Of a DNA stretch of 32,971 nt, positions 1-7,404 are shown one piece after another. How positions within the stretch are numbered: position 1 is the first letter of the stretch; the number at the start of each line of letters is the position of its first letter. A program made the translations under genes and the position numbers. The DNA comes from an uncultured Lachnospiraceae bacterium (GTDB lineage: Bacteria > Bacillota > Clostridia > Lachnospirales > Lachnospiraceae), in contig CANAPP010000035.1 of the NCBI GenBank assembly GCA_947363565.1, forward strand, positions 1-32,971. The letters are read 5' to 3'. The notes under the pieces are model-generated. The model saw nothing but the letters and a program-made list of their open reading frames with translations. It was not told the origin of the DNA and searched no databases.

Positions 1-328
1 TTGCCGGTTCCCTCTGCTGTCGTTCCTGCCCCCGTCTTTGGCGGCGTTTCGCTCCGCTTGGTACGCTCGTTCCGGTCAGGGTTCCTCCGTTTCCCTGCCG
101 GAAGTCGTTGCGCTACATCGCCGGGGAGCATATCCCATACAGGCCGGTCATTCGATTGGAATAATCCATCGATGAACTGCCTATATCATAGGACATTTTT
201 GTACCTTGTGCCGTATGTCCACGAATCAGGAATGAAGCCCGAAATCCAAAAAATTCCACGATTGCGGAATGGGTGTGGTATAATGTCCTTGTTGCGGCAG
301 GCTGGCCGCAGGGAATGAGCAGGAGGCC
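1..328. other. Gene-poor left edge of the window
   Basis: I see no convincing gene here. The minus strand is free of stops from about position 185 to the window edge and would encode a basic, proline-rich peptide. It has no clear ribosome site, so it could be the end of a mobile-element gene or chance. The right part holds the promoter of the regulator that follows. Confidence 0.4.
276..284 (+). promoter_or_regulatory. Extended -10 promoter of the HTH regulator
   Basis: TGG followed by a perfect TATAAT (279-284) makes an extended -10 element. A weak -35 candidate, TTCCAC, lies at 254-259 with a long 19-base spacer. The predicted transcript would start near 291, before the AGGAGG ribosome site at 321-326. 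Confidence 0.5.
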
Positions 329-1068
329 ATGAAGCAGGGGATAACGATTCAGGAGCGGTTAAAGGATTTAAAGACGGAACGGCATTAAAGTTAGAGGAAC
401 TGGCGGCGGCTACAAAGATTTCCAAATCAGCTTTGGGAAGCTATGAGAATGACGAACTAAAGGAAATCAGCCACAAAGATCTTGTGGAGCTGGCAAAGTT
501 TTACGGAGTGTCAACGGATTACCTTCTTTGCCTGGCAGAGAACAGGAACCATCCAGACACAGGGCTTACGGAACTGCATTTAAGCGATGATATGGTGGAG
601 TTGTTAAAGAACGGGCGTATCAACAACCGGCTGCTGTGTGAGATTGCCACGCATGAGGACTTCGTTACCCTGATGACGGACACGGAGATTTATGTGGATG
701 GTGTCGCAACCTCCCACTTCCAAAACTTCAACAGCCTTCTGGAAGTCCTGCGGGGGCAAGTCCTTTCCCAATATCAGCCGGTAGAGGAAGATACTGCTTT
801 AAAGGCGTTGGAAGCCATGCAGATACAGGAAGAAGATTATTTCTGCCAGGTCACGCACCAGACTTGGGACGCTATCCTCCATGCCATAAGGGAAGCGCAC
901 AAGGACGATACGGACAGTGCGCCGGACGGCTCCAATACCATGAAACTAATCAAAGACGCAAAGAAGGCATTGGCTGTGCCGGGTTCCTATCTGGATGTGT
1001 TTGAGCAGGATGAAGCGGAGATAGAGAAATGCCGCTGCTTGGGTTTTGTCCATGCAACGGCATTTTGA
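329..1068 (+). pseudogene. Frameshifted helix-turn-helix regulator of a mobile element
   Basis: A start ATG at 329 has a good AGGAGG site (321-326). It opens a reading frame beginning MKQGITIQERLKDLKTERH that hits a TAA at 386-388. Reading continues in the -1 frame from TTA at 385 (LKLEELAAATKISKSALGSYE) to the stop at 1068. Joined, the two parts give a normal XRE-type DNA-binding domain (about residues 5-75) followed by an all-alpha C-terminal region with the motif LHLSDDMVELLKNGRINNRL. From memory, such proteins occur on clostridial conjugative elements and are somewhat longer, so the C-terminus may also be cut. One missing T near 385 explains the break. There is no obvious slippery heptamer, so mutation or sequencing error is likelier than programmed frameshifting. 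The part from 433 onward is open but lacks the first helices. Confidence 0.65.
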
Positions 1069-1143
1069 GCGGTTCTGATTCAATTTTCAGGTACATAAGC
1101 TGGAATGTCCGGAACAGGGCGTTCTTGATTTGTAACAGAGCTA

Positions 1144-1326
1144 CTATGCGTTCTTCTTTTTTCTATTGCGCTGTGCCACGGAACACCTGAACGCCTTATA
1201 CATTGCCGGAGACAGCTCCGGGGAATCTTCATCAAATTGAATTTCCCGCTTTGCCGCCACCCTGACTTCCTCTAACTGCTCCTGTGTAGGAACCTGGTCA
1301 TCCTTAATTGTAAAAGTTTTGGTCAT
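1144..1326 (-). CDS. brnA: BrnA-family antitoxin
   Basis: This 60-residue protein is the probable antitoxin partner of the upstream BrnT-like toxin. The family signature is the DEDSPELSPAMYKAFR stretch near the middle. I chose the ATG at 1326, beginning MTKTFTIKDD, because AAAGGAGG lies just upstream. The start sits inside the end of the toxin gene (23-base overlap), which suggests translational coupling. Many BrnA proteins continue into a ribbon-helix-helix DNA-binding tail. This one stops at NRKKKNA and has no such tail, so it may belong to a short subgroup that neutralises by binding only, or be truncated. Assignment rests on the motif and the gene pairing. Confidence 0.7.
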   Translation of the reverse strand: MTKTFTIKDDQVPTQEQLEEVRVAAKREIQFDEDSPELSPAMYKAFRCSVAQRNRKKKNA

Positions 1327-1588
1327 AATAAAGCCTCCTTTCACTTTCTGTTGCCAATCTTGCGGAGATCAGCCGGATATTCTCCCCACGCTCGGTAAAT
1401 ACAACAAACAATAAATCGCCAACCATACCGATTGCGATATAACGGTCTTCTTCCATACTATGCTCGAAATCATACATCTCTATGTAATATTCATCACGGA
1501 AAACGTATGAAGCCGTTTCAAAAGAGATGCCGTGTTTTTGGCGGTTGATATGGTCTTTTTCCTCGTCCCATTCAAATTTTAGTTCCAT
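1304..1588 (-). CDS. brnT: BrnT-family ribonuclease toxin
   Basis: This 94-residue protein has BrnT family features: FEWDEEKDHINRQKHGISFETA at the N-terminus, a central DRYIAIGMVGDLLFVVFTERGE, and a C-terminal IRLISARLATESERRLYY. BrnT toxins are small RelE-fold ribonucleases that inhibit translation and are held inactive by BrnA. The ATG at 1588 follows an AGAGGAAAA ribosome site; a longer frame back to 1669 has no such site and extends past the conserved start. The gene overlaps brnA by 23 bases in the usual toxin-first order. A perfect 14-bp palindrome lies 77 bases upstream and may be an operator. The pair probably stabilises the neighbouring element. Confidence 0.8.
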   Translation of the reverse strand: MELKFEWDEEKDHINRQKHGISFETASYVFRDEYYIEMYDFEHSMEEDRYIAIGMVGDLLFVVFTERGENIRLISARLATESERRLYYDQNFYN

Positions 1589-1664
1589 GTGATTTTCCTC
1601 TTTCAAAATAAGTAAGACACGATTTACACAAGTATGCCTTTGCTTTGCGTAGATTTTGCAAACG

Positions 1665-1678
1665 CCCAATCGATTGGG
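1665..1678. promoter_or_regulatory. 14-bp perfect palindrome upstream of brnT
   Basis: CCCAATCGATTGGG is a perfect inverted repeat. It sits between the nitrilase stop (1681) and the toxin start (1588), on the promoter side of brnTA. BrnT/BrnA operons are autoregulated in studied systems, so an operator is plausible. It is too short and lacks a T-run to be a good terminator. Confidence 0.35.
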
Positions 1679-1680
1679 AG

Positions 1681-2511
1681 TTATCGTATAAAGGGATATT
1701 CGATTTTGTCACTCAACAGTAAATCATATGCTTTTATTTTTCGGAAAGTATTTCCCATCATTTCATTTTCCCGATAACTGCGGATTGCATCCATATCAAA
1801 CTCTGCGTAGAACAATCCCTCGGTTACGGCATCTGCCATCAGGAGAACATTATCCACACAATTACCGTTTTTATCCCAGCAAATCGGGTTGAATGCACAA
1901 GAATTACCAGCGTTTTCGCCATTTGGATTTGCCATGGCAACACCTACCATATTTTCATAGGCCCTTGTTGACAAGGCACACAATCTCGGTTGCATAGCTC
2001 CACAATCATTCGGAACAAGAATGATTTCTGCCCCTTTCATCATCAGGATTCTTGCGCTTTCGGGATATTCACGGTCATAGCAGATCATAATGCCAATGCG
2101 TATCCCATGAAATATACATACTTCAAAGGCAGTTCCGCTTTCAAGGCAGGATTCATCGGCAAAATCACAGGTATGAACCTTGGAATATTTTAGTAGCACA
2201 ATGCCGTTCTTGTCAACAACATACGCCGAGTTTCGCGGCTTTTTCTGTCCCTTTGTGAGAGCTGTTACAACCACCCCTACACGCAGTTTTGAAGCTGCAG
2301 CACAGATTTGTTCGAGATAAGAGTTCTGCTCCGAGAGCGCCTCTTCGTTGTCTATTGGCATCGCATATCCTGTTAGAAACGCTTCCGGCAACAGAAGAAT
2401 ATCAGCACGGTTTTCTGCAGCTTCCTTCATCATGCCGATGACAATTTCTGTATTTTCCTTATACTGTCGGTTCAATGATTTCATCTGCAAAACCGCGACC
2501 TTGAATTTCAT
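1681..2511 (-). CDS. Carbon-nitrogen hydrolase (nitrilase superfamily)
   Basis: This is a 276-residue amidase of the nitrilase superfamily, which hydrolyses amides, carbamoyl compounds or nitriles. The Glu-Lys-Cys triad is visible: Glu in LLLPEAFLTGY (about residue 43), Lys in LKYSKVHTCDF (about residue 112) and the nucleophilic Cys in IMICYDREYPE (about residue 145). The length is normal for a stand-alone single domain. The ATG at 2511 (MKFKVAVLQMK) is preceded by AGGGAGGCG; the longer frame to 2565 adds residues outside the family fold. It lies between a TnpV-like gene (58-base gap) and brnTA on the same strand, so it may be cargo. The substrate cannot be told; N-carbamoylputrescine or omega-amide hydrolases are possible. 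Confidence 0.85.
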   Translation of the reverse strand: MKFKVAVLQMKSLNRQYKENTEIVIGMMKEAAENRADILLLPEAFLTGYAMPIDNEEALSEQNSYLEQICAAASKLRVGVVVTALTKGQKKPRNSAYVVDKNGIVLLKYSKVHTCDFADESCLESGTAFEVCIFHGIRIGIMICYDREYPESARILMMKGAEIILVPNDCGAMQPRLCALSTRAYENMVGVAMANPNGENAGNSCAFNPICWDKNGNCVDNVLLMADAVTEGLFYAEFDMDAIRSYRENEMMGNTFRKIKAYDLLLSDKIEYPFIR

Positions 2512-2569
2512 GATACTCGCCTCCCTAAACAAATTGTGATTTACCATCTGAAATAATTCTACCATATAT

Positions 2570-2947
2570 CTACGAATAAATCATCTCACTTTTTATGATT
2601 TCCTCCGCCCGGTTGCGGATATTATTCATCCGGCCTACCCATTCAAGCTGGTTCCTTGCTTTCAGTTCCTCGGTCACTCCCTCGGCGGCTTTCATCTGCT
2701 CCATGATTAAGTTCAGCCGTTCCTCCGCCTGCTCGTTCAGGTCGGCAAGGTACGTCCATAATTTCCCGGTCAGGATAAGGGAGCTGTACCGTGCCGGGTG
2801 TTCCTGTTTGAGATATTCCCGGTGCAGCCGCCCATAGCGTCCGATGGGGCGGTTCTCCTCCGGCAGCTTCAAGTCCGGGATATAGTAGTCGCCTACCAGA
2901 ATATAATCAATGCCGTTCTCTGTGATTCTTTCTTTCAGTTTTTCCAT
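2570..2947 (-). CDS. TnpV-like transposon-encoded protein
   Basis: This 125-residue protein resembles the TnpV family, small proteins of unknown function carried by clostridial mobilisable transposons and conjugative elements. Recognisable parts are YILVGDYYIPDLKLPEENRPIGRYGRLHREYL near the N-terminus and a charged helical C-terminal half. The ATG at 2947 (MEKLKERI) follows AGGAGG. It overlaps the end of the XRE gene upstream by 41 bases, so the two are probably co-transcribed. It is evidence that this part of the window derives from a mobile element, but no integrase or excisionase is in view. Confidence 0.7.
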   Translation of the reverse strand: MEKLKERITENGIDYILVGDYYIPDLKLPEENRPIGRYGRLHREYLKQEHPARYSSLILTGKLWTYLADLNEQAEERLNLIMEQMKAAEGVTEELKARNQLEWVGRMNNIRNRAEEIIKSEMIYS

Positions 2948-3179
2948 TGTCGTTCCCTCCTGTGGTGGAAGGCTCGTCACTGGCCAGCTCAATCACGTCC
3001 ATAATGCCACAATCCAGCGTTTCACAAATACGGGCAAGTGTGTCCATGCTGATATGTTTCCCTTCTTTGCCCATGTTGGCAATCATATTTGTGGTCAGGC
3101 CAGCGGCAAGCCTTAAATCCTCTTTCCTCATGTTGCGCTCTATCAGTGTGTGCCAGAGCGGTTTGTAGCTGATGTGCAT
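2907..3179 (-). CDS. XRE-family helix-turn-helix regulator
   Basis: This 90-residue protein is a Cro/C1-type DNA-binding regulator. The five-helix domain covers about residues 5-68, with the recognition region in DLRLAAGLTTNMIANMGKEGKHISMDTLARICETLDC. This variant, with NM-x-N-M-x-K-E-G-K in place of the usual S-R-W-E turn, is common in Firmicutes. The ATG at 3179 has a GGGAG site, and a near-consensus promoter lies upstream at 3221-3249. It heads a leftward unit with the TnpV-like gene and perhaps the nitrilase, and may repress its own promoter. Confidence 0.8.
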   Translation of the reverse strand: MHISYKPLWHTLIERNMRKEDLRLAAGLTTNMIANMGKEGKHISMDTLARICETLDCGIMDVIELASDEPSTTGGNDNGKTERKNHRERH

Positions 3180-3220
3180 TTTTCTCCCTGCCTTTCTGCC
3201 CCGGATGGGCGCTTGCCCCC

Positions 3221-3249
3221 ATTATATCAGGATTCTTGCTAACTCACAA
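3221..3249 (-). promoter_or_regulatory. Sigma-A promoter of the XRE-tnpV unit
   Basis: On the minus strand, TTGTGA (3249-3244) and a perfect TATAAT (3226-3221) are separated by 17 bases, and TGA before the -10 makes it extended. It lies 42 bases from the XRE start codon. Confidence 0.7.
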
Positions 3250-3824
3250 ATATTTCTTGACGGTATCGCCGGTTCCGTCTGGATTGTGCTTTTCCTTTCC
3301 TCTTTTGATTACCTCTAATTAGCCATGACCTGTTTGATGCCATACACCTGCGTCACAAAATCACTAATTGGAATCGCAGGACCTCTTCTTCGCCTGAAGC
3401 CTGCCCCGGGATCTCTTCTTCCACGGATTCCGCCGCTTGTTCGATTGCGTAGGTATCCATCTCTTCCTTCCCGTTTTCTTCGGCATTCTTTTAATCCTTT
3501 CTGCCGGACAAATGTCTGGCTTACCATTTTACAAAGACAATTTGCAGGCATCTTCTTTTCTTTCATAGAAAGTATACCGTTTTTACACAGGCATTGTAAT
3601 ATTTGTTTAAAGGAGCTCTTACAGAACGTTCATAAATTTTACTTCTACAATTCCGCTTTTAATTATAAAAATCATTAATATATTATAGACAAATAATTCA
3701 TTTTTTAAAATGTTTCATGTGTGATATATTCTAATTAGCAAATAAAGTGAAAGAAAATTAATCATAAATATAGAACAAAATAGACATTATGCACAAACAG
3801 CACAAGAGAAGAAAGGAGTTCCAG
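3250..3824. other. Gene-free gap with AT-rich right half
   Basis: No gene could be supported. On the minus strand between about 3330 and 3500 there are coding-like but interrupted frames: one reads an acidic stretch with SVEEEIPGQASGEEE and ends near 3370. This could be the remains of a mobile-element gene. From about 3570 to 3800 the sequence is very AT-rich and probably contains the promoter of the pxp operon; a TATATT at about 3725-3730 is a -10 candidate without a good -35. Confidence 0.4.
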
Positions 3825-4559
3825 ATGGAGGCAAAATTCTTGATTTCAGGCGATACGGCGATTTCTGTCCAGTTGGGTGATGAGATTAGTCTGGATGTGA
3901 ATCAGAAGGTGCGCGGGCTTATGTCGGACTTGACAAAGAATCCGATAGACGGGGTCACGGAGATGGTGCCAACCTACGCGTCGCTCATGGTCCACTATAA
4001 GCCCCAGGTGATTCGGTTCAGTGAGCTTAAGGCGGAGATTGAAAAACGGCTTAAGAACCTGGAAGGCGTGAAGGACGAGGGAGGAATCGTCAAAGAGGTT
4101 CCGATTTGCTACGGCGGGGAGTTAGGGCCGGACCTTGAGGACTGCGCGAAGTTCGAGGATGTGTCGGTGAAAGAGTTTATCCGGATGCATTCGGAGCATG
4201 AGTATTATACATACATGCTGGGCTTTGCGCCGGGACATGCTTATGCGGCAAGGTTTGAGGAGCCGTTTCACTTTAAGAGGAGGGAGTCGCCGAGGGTGAA
4301 GATTGCCGGGCAGTCTATCGTGGCGCAGCTTAATCTTTCCAATCTGATACCGTTTCCCCAACCCTGCGGGTGGAATATCGTGGGAGGAACGCCCCTTACC
4401 ATCTGCGACTACTCAAAGGAAGACCCGTTTTTGGTCCATGCGGGAGAATGGATTAAGTATGTGCCGATTAACCAGCGGGAATACGACAAGATTCGGGCGG
4501 ATGTACAGAAAGGAACTTACCGGGTAAAGACATACAGGAAAGAGGGAGGGGTGAAGTAG
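3825..4559 (+). CDS. pxpB: 5-oxoprolinase subunit B-like protein (PxpB/KipI family)
   Basis: This 244-residue protein belongs to the PxpB/KipI family (carboxyltransferase subunit C/D fold). In characterised bacteria PxpA, PxpB and PxpC together open 5-oxoproline to glutamate with ATP. Family marks are VPICYGGELGPDLEDCA (about residues 92-108) and YMLGFAPGHAYA (about 129-140). The segment usually reading GxQTGIYPxxSPGGWxxIGRTP is altered here to a form with SNLIPFPQPCGWNIVGGTP, so this is a divergent member. The ATG at 3825 follows GAAAGGAG; an upstream ATG at 3789 lacks a site. Its TAG is directly followed by the ATG of pxpC, indicating coupled translation. Family membership is sure; the exact substrate is not. 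Confidence 0.85.
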   Translation: MEAKFLISGDTAISVQLGDEISLDVNQKVRGLMSDLTKNPIDGVTEMVPTYASLMVHYKPQVIRFSELKAEIEKRLKNLEGVKDEGGIVKEVPICYGGELGPDLEDCAKFEDVSVKEFIRMHSEHEYYTYMLGFAPGHAYAARFEEPFHFKRRESPRVKIAGQSIVAQLNLSNLIPFPQPCGWNIVGGTPLTICDYSKEDPFLVHAGEWIKYVPINQREYDKIRADVQKGTYRVKTYRKEGGVK

Positions 4560-5510
4560 ATGGGAATCATAATTGAGAACCCCGGAATCCTCACGACGAT
4601 ACAGGACGAGGGAAGGTTCGGATATCAGCAGTTCGGCGTGTCCCCGGCGGGGCCTATGGATACCAGGTCATTTTACATCGCCAATATACTGGCGGGAAAT
4701 GCACGCGGCGAGGGGGCGCTTGAGATGACCTTCCAGGGAGCGCAGATTCGGTTCGAGGAGGAGAATATCGTCGCAATCACCGGAGCGGACATGTCTCCGA
4801 ATATCGACGGGGAGCCGGTGCCGATGTATCAGGCGGTAAAGGTTCCGGCGGGCGCGCTGCTTTCCTTTGGGATGACCAATGGAAACGGCTGCCGGGCGTA
4901 CATCGCATTTGCCGGAGGACTTGATGTCCGGCCGGTGATGGGGAGCAAGTCCACGCTGATGAGAAATGAGCTTGGCGGGATGGACGGAAGGAAACTTGAG
5001 AAAGGCGACAGGATTGGATTTGCGGGAGCAAAGTCCTCTCTGCCGAAGATGTATCTCAGGAAACTTATGCCGGAGACATTTCCGAAGAAGGAACTGACCC
5101 TCCGGGTGGTGAGAGGGCCGCAGGATTATGAGTTTACCGAGGAAGAGAGCAGGAATTTCTTCTGGTACGGCGCGAAGATTACCAATGAATTTGACCGGAT
5201 GGGCTGCAGGCTTGAGCGGGAAGAGCCGCTCCGTCACATCGGAGACGGGAATATCATCACCGACGGGATTTCCTTTGGCTCTATACAAGTGCCGCCAAAC
5301 GGACAGCCAATCATTATGTTGGCGGACAGGCAGAGTACGGGCGGCTATACGAAGATTGGCAGCGTCATATCGGTGGACCTGCCAAAGCTGGTGCAGAGCA
5401 TGGCGGGCTATAAGGTGCGGTTTATCGAGGTGAGCATCGAGCTGGCGCAGGAGCTTTTGGTGCGGCAGACAGAAGAGCTTGACCGGCTTGACAAGCGCCT
5501 GAACGGATAA
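4560..5510 (+). CDS. pxpC: 5-oxoprolinase subunit C-like protein (PxpC/KipA family)
   Basis: This 316-residue protein is of the PxpC/KipA family (carboxyltransferase A/B fold; biotin-dependent carboxyltransferase-like), the usual partner of PxpB. Conserved blocks are ILTTIQDEGRFGYQQFGVSPAGPMDTRSF at the N-terminus, CRAYIAFAGGLDVRPVMGSKST in the middle, and IQVPPNGQPIIMLADRQSTGGYTKIG near the C-terminus. Length is normal. It starts on the base after the pxpB stop codon. Motifs here are closer to the family norm than those of the adjacent PxpB and PxpA. In the standard pathway it forms a complex with PxpB that acts on lactam rings. Confidence 0.88.
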   Translation: MGIIIENPGILTTIQDEGRFGYQQFGVSPAGPMDTRSFYIANILAGNARGEGALEMTFQGAQIRFEEENIVAITGADMSPNIDGEPVPMYQAVKVPAGALLSFGMTNGNGCRAYIAFAGGLDVRPVMGSKSTLMRNELGGMDGRKLEKGDRIGFAGAKSSLPKMYLRKLMPETFPKKELTLRVVRGPQDYEFTEEESRNFFWYGAKITNEFDRMGCRLEREEPLRHIGDGNIITDGISFGSIQVPPNGQPIIMLADRQSTGGYTKIGSVISVDLPKLVQSMAGYKVRFIEVSIELAQELLVRQTEELDRLDKRLNG

Positions 5511-5620
5511 AGATGAAAATGAAAACGTCTGGCAGCAGCCGGAGCGTCTGAACAGGACGAGGCTGAGAGATAAAAAAGATAAATATAAAATACTAATACA
5601 TATATGGAGGTAAGCTAAAT

Positions 5621-6580
5621 ATGAAAATCGTAGTACTGGATGGTTACACATTGAACCCGGGCGACATTAGCTGGGAGGGTATGGAGAAGTTCGGAGAGGT
5701 CACTGTTTATGAGCGGACGAAGGAAGAGGACATTGTGTCAAGGATTGGCGACGCGGAGGCAGTCTATACCAACAAGACGCCGCTGACGAAGGAGACTTTC
5801 GAGGCCTGCCCGAATATCAAATTCGTGGGCGTGCTGGCGACGGGCTACAACATCGTGGATATCGCGGCGGCAAAGGAGAGAAACATTCCGGTTTCCAACA
5901 TCCCGACTTACGGAACGGCGGCAGTTTCCCAGTATGCGATTGCGCTGCTCCTTGAGCTGTGCCACCACATCGGCGAGCATTCGGACTGTGTGAAGAAAGG
6001 CGACTGGACCAACAATGCGGACTGGTGTTTCTGGAATCATCCCCTTGTGGAGCTTGCGGGAAAGACCATGGGAATCATCGGGTTCGGGCGCATCGGACAG
6101 GATACAGGGAAGATTGCACAGGCTCTTGGCATGAAGGTTCTTGCCTACGACGCATTCAAGCGTCCGGAGCTTGAGAGCGAGACCTGCCATTATGCAGACC
6201 TTGATACACTGCTTGCGGAGTCGGATGTGATTTCCCTCCACTGCCCGCTGTTCCCGGAGACGGAAGGAATCATCAATAAAGATACCATCGCGAAGATGAA
6301 GGACGGGGTAATGATCATCAATGATTCCAGAGGCCCGCTTATCGTGGAGGAAGACCTGCGGGATGCGCTCAACAGCGGAAAAGTTGCAGGGGCGGCAGTA
6401 GACGTCGTATCCACGGAGCCGATTCAGATGGACAACCCGCTCCTTGATGCGAAAAATATGATCATCACGCCTCATATCGCGTGGGCGCCGAAGGAGTCAC
6501 GCCAGAGGCTTATGGATATCGCGGCGGATAATCTCAGATGCTTTGTGGAGGGCGAGCCGCAGAACGTGGTGAATAAATAA
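5621..6580 (+). CDS. D-isomer-specific 2-hydroxyacid dehydrogenase (NAD-dependent)
   Basis: This 319-residue cytosolic dehydrogenase interconverts a 2-oxo acid and a D-2-hydroxy acid. The NAD-binding Rossmann motif is MGIIGFGRIGQDTG (about residues 149-162). The catalytic Arg is in NDSRGPLI (about 238), the Glu in VVSTEPI (about 265), and the proton-donor His in ITPHIAWAP (about 285). The overall form resembles glycerate dehydrogenase/hydroxypyruvate reductase, but substrate cannot be fixed by motif. It has an AUGGAGG site and lies between pxpC (110-base gap) and pxpA (29-base gap). Such an enzyme inside a pxp operon is not part of the standard 5-oxoproline pathway and may process a downstream 2-oxo acid, for example 2-oxoglutarate to (R)-2-hydroxyglutarate. 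Confidence 0.9.
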   Translation: MKIVVLDGYTLNPGDISWEGMEKFGEVTVYERTKEEDIVSRIGDAEAVYTNKTPLTKETFEACPNIKFVGVLATGYNIVDIAAAKERNIPVSNIPTYGTAAVSQYAIALLLELCHHIGEHSDCVKKGDWTNNADWCFWNHPLVELAGKTMGIIGFGRIGQDTGKIAQALGMKVLAYDAFKRPELESETCHYADLDTLLAESDVISLHCPLFPETEGIINKDTIAKMKDGVMIINDSRGPLIVEEDLRDALNSGKVAGAAVDVVSTEPIQMDNPLLDAKNMIITPHIAWAPKESRQRLMDIAADNLRCFVEGEPQNVVNK

Positions 6581-6609
6581 AAAAGCAAAAGACGAAAGGA
6601 GAAACAAAG

Positions 6610-7365
6610 ATGTACAGTGTTGATTTGAACAGCGATATGGGCGAAAGCTTTGGCGCGTACAAGCTGGGCGGCGATGCGGAGATTATCCAGTATGTGACGA
6701 CGGCAAATGTTGCCTGCGGATGGCACGCGGGAGACCCGATGGTCATGGACAGGGTTGTGGGCATGGCGAAAGAGCGCGGCGTGATGGTGGGCGCACACCC
6801 GGGCTACCCGGACTTGATGGGATTCGGACGCAGGAAGATGGTGCTTTCCTACCAGGAAGTGAAAAATTATGTGAAATACCAGATCGGCGCGCTGGCGGCA
6901 TTTACGAAGAGCTACGGCATGAAACTGCAGCATGTGGCTCCCCATGGGGCGATGGGGAACCAGTGCCAGTATGACGAGGAGATTTCCTCGGCAATCGTGG
7001 AGGCGATTACGGATTTTGATAAAGACTTGATTGTGTATTACTGCGCCGGGGCGGTGCTGGGGCAGATTGCGGAGAGCAAAGGACTCCGGACGGCGTCGGA
7101 GATATTTGCAGACCGGGCGTACATGGACGACTTGTCTTTAGTTCCGCGGAAGATGGAAGGTTCCATGATTACCGATGAGGACGTTGCCATTGCCCGCTGC
7201 ATCCGGATGATCAAGGAAGGAAAAGTGACAGCCTTAAGCGGCAAGGAGCTTGACATTAAGGGAGATACCCTCTGTGTACACGGAGACGGGCCGAAGGCGC
7301 TGGCGTTTGTGCAGAGGATACGAAAGGCATTTGCAGAAGAGGGAATCGAGATTAAGCACCTTTAG
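6610..7365 (+). CDS. pxpA: 5-oxoprolinase subunit A-like protein (LamB/YcsF, PxpA family)
   Basis: This 251-residue protein is of the LamB/YcsF family, the PxpA subunit of bacterial 5-oxoprolinase. Conserved parts are VDLNSDMGESFGAYKLGGDAEI at the start, ANVACGWHAGDPMVM (about residues 33-47), GAHPGYPDLMGFGRRKM (about 61-77) and FADRAYMD. Two normally invariant stretches differ. The motif HVKPHGALYN reads HVAPHGAMGN here (about residues 114-123), losing the Lys, and the C-terminal HGDTP reads HGDGP. Together with the altered PxpB, this points to a subfamily that may act on another lactam. The start has a GAAAGGAG site. Confidence 0.88.
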   Translation: MYSVDLNSDMGESFGAYKLGGDAEIIQYVTTANVACGWHAGDPMVMDRVVGMAKERGVMVGAHPGYPDLMGFGRRKMVLSYQEVKNYVKYQIGALAAFTKSYGMKLQHVAPHGAMGNQCQYDEEISSAIVEAITDFDKDLIVYYCAGAVLGQIAESKGLRTASEIFADRAYMDDLSLVPRKMEGSMITDEDVAIARCIRMIKEGKVTALSGKELDIKGDTLCVHGDGPKALAFVQRIRKAFAEEGIEIKHL

Positions 7366-7404
7366 AGGTGATTGATTTATAAAAATACGAAGGAGTGAAG
7401 TAAA

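Noticed and set aside
1-318. A plus-strand open frame at the left edge
   Set aside because: It starts at the window edge without a ribosome site, has biased composition, and overlaps the promoter of the HTH gene.
3315-3566. A minus-strand open frame of 83 codons
   Set aside because: It is basic and repetitive with no ribosome site; a neighbouring frame looks more protein-like, so at best this is decayed coding sequence.
4668-5651. A 327-codon open frame on the minus strand inside pxpC and its downstream gap
   Set aside because: It is antisense to a well-conserved PxpC, reads as low-complexity His/Arg/Leu sequence and has no ribosome site or family motif.
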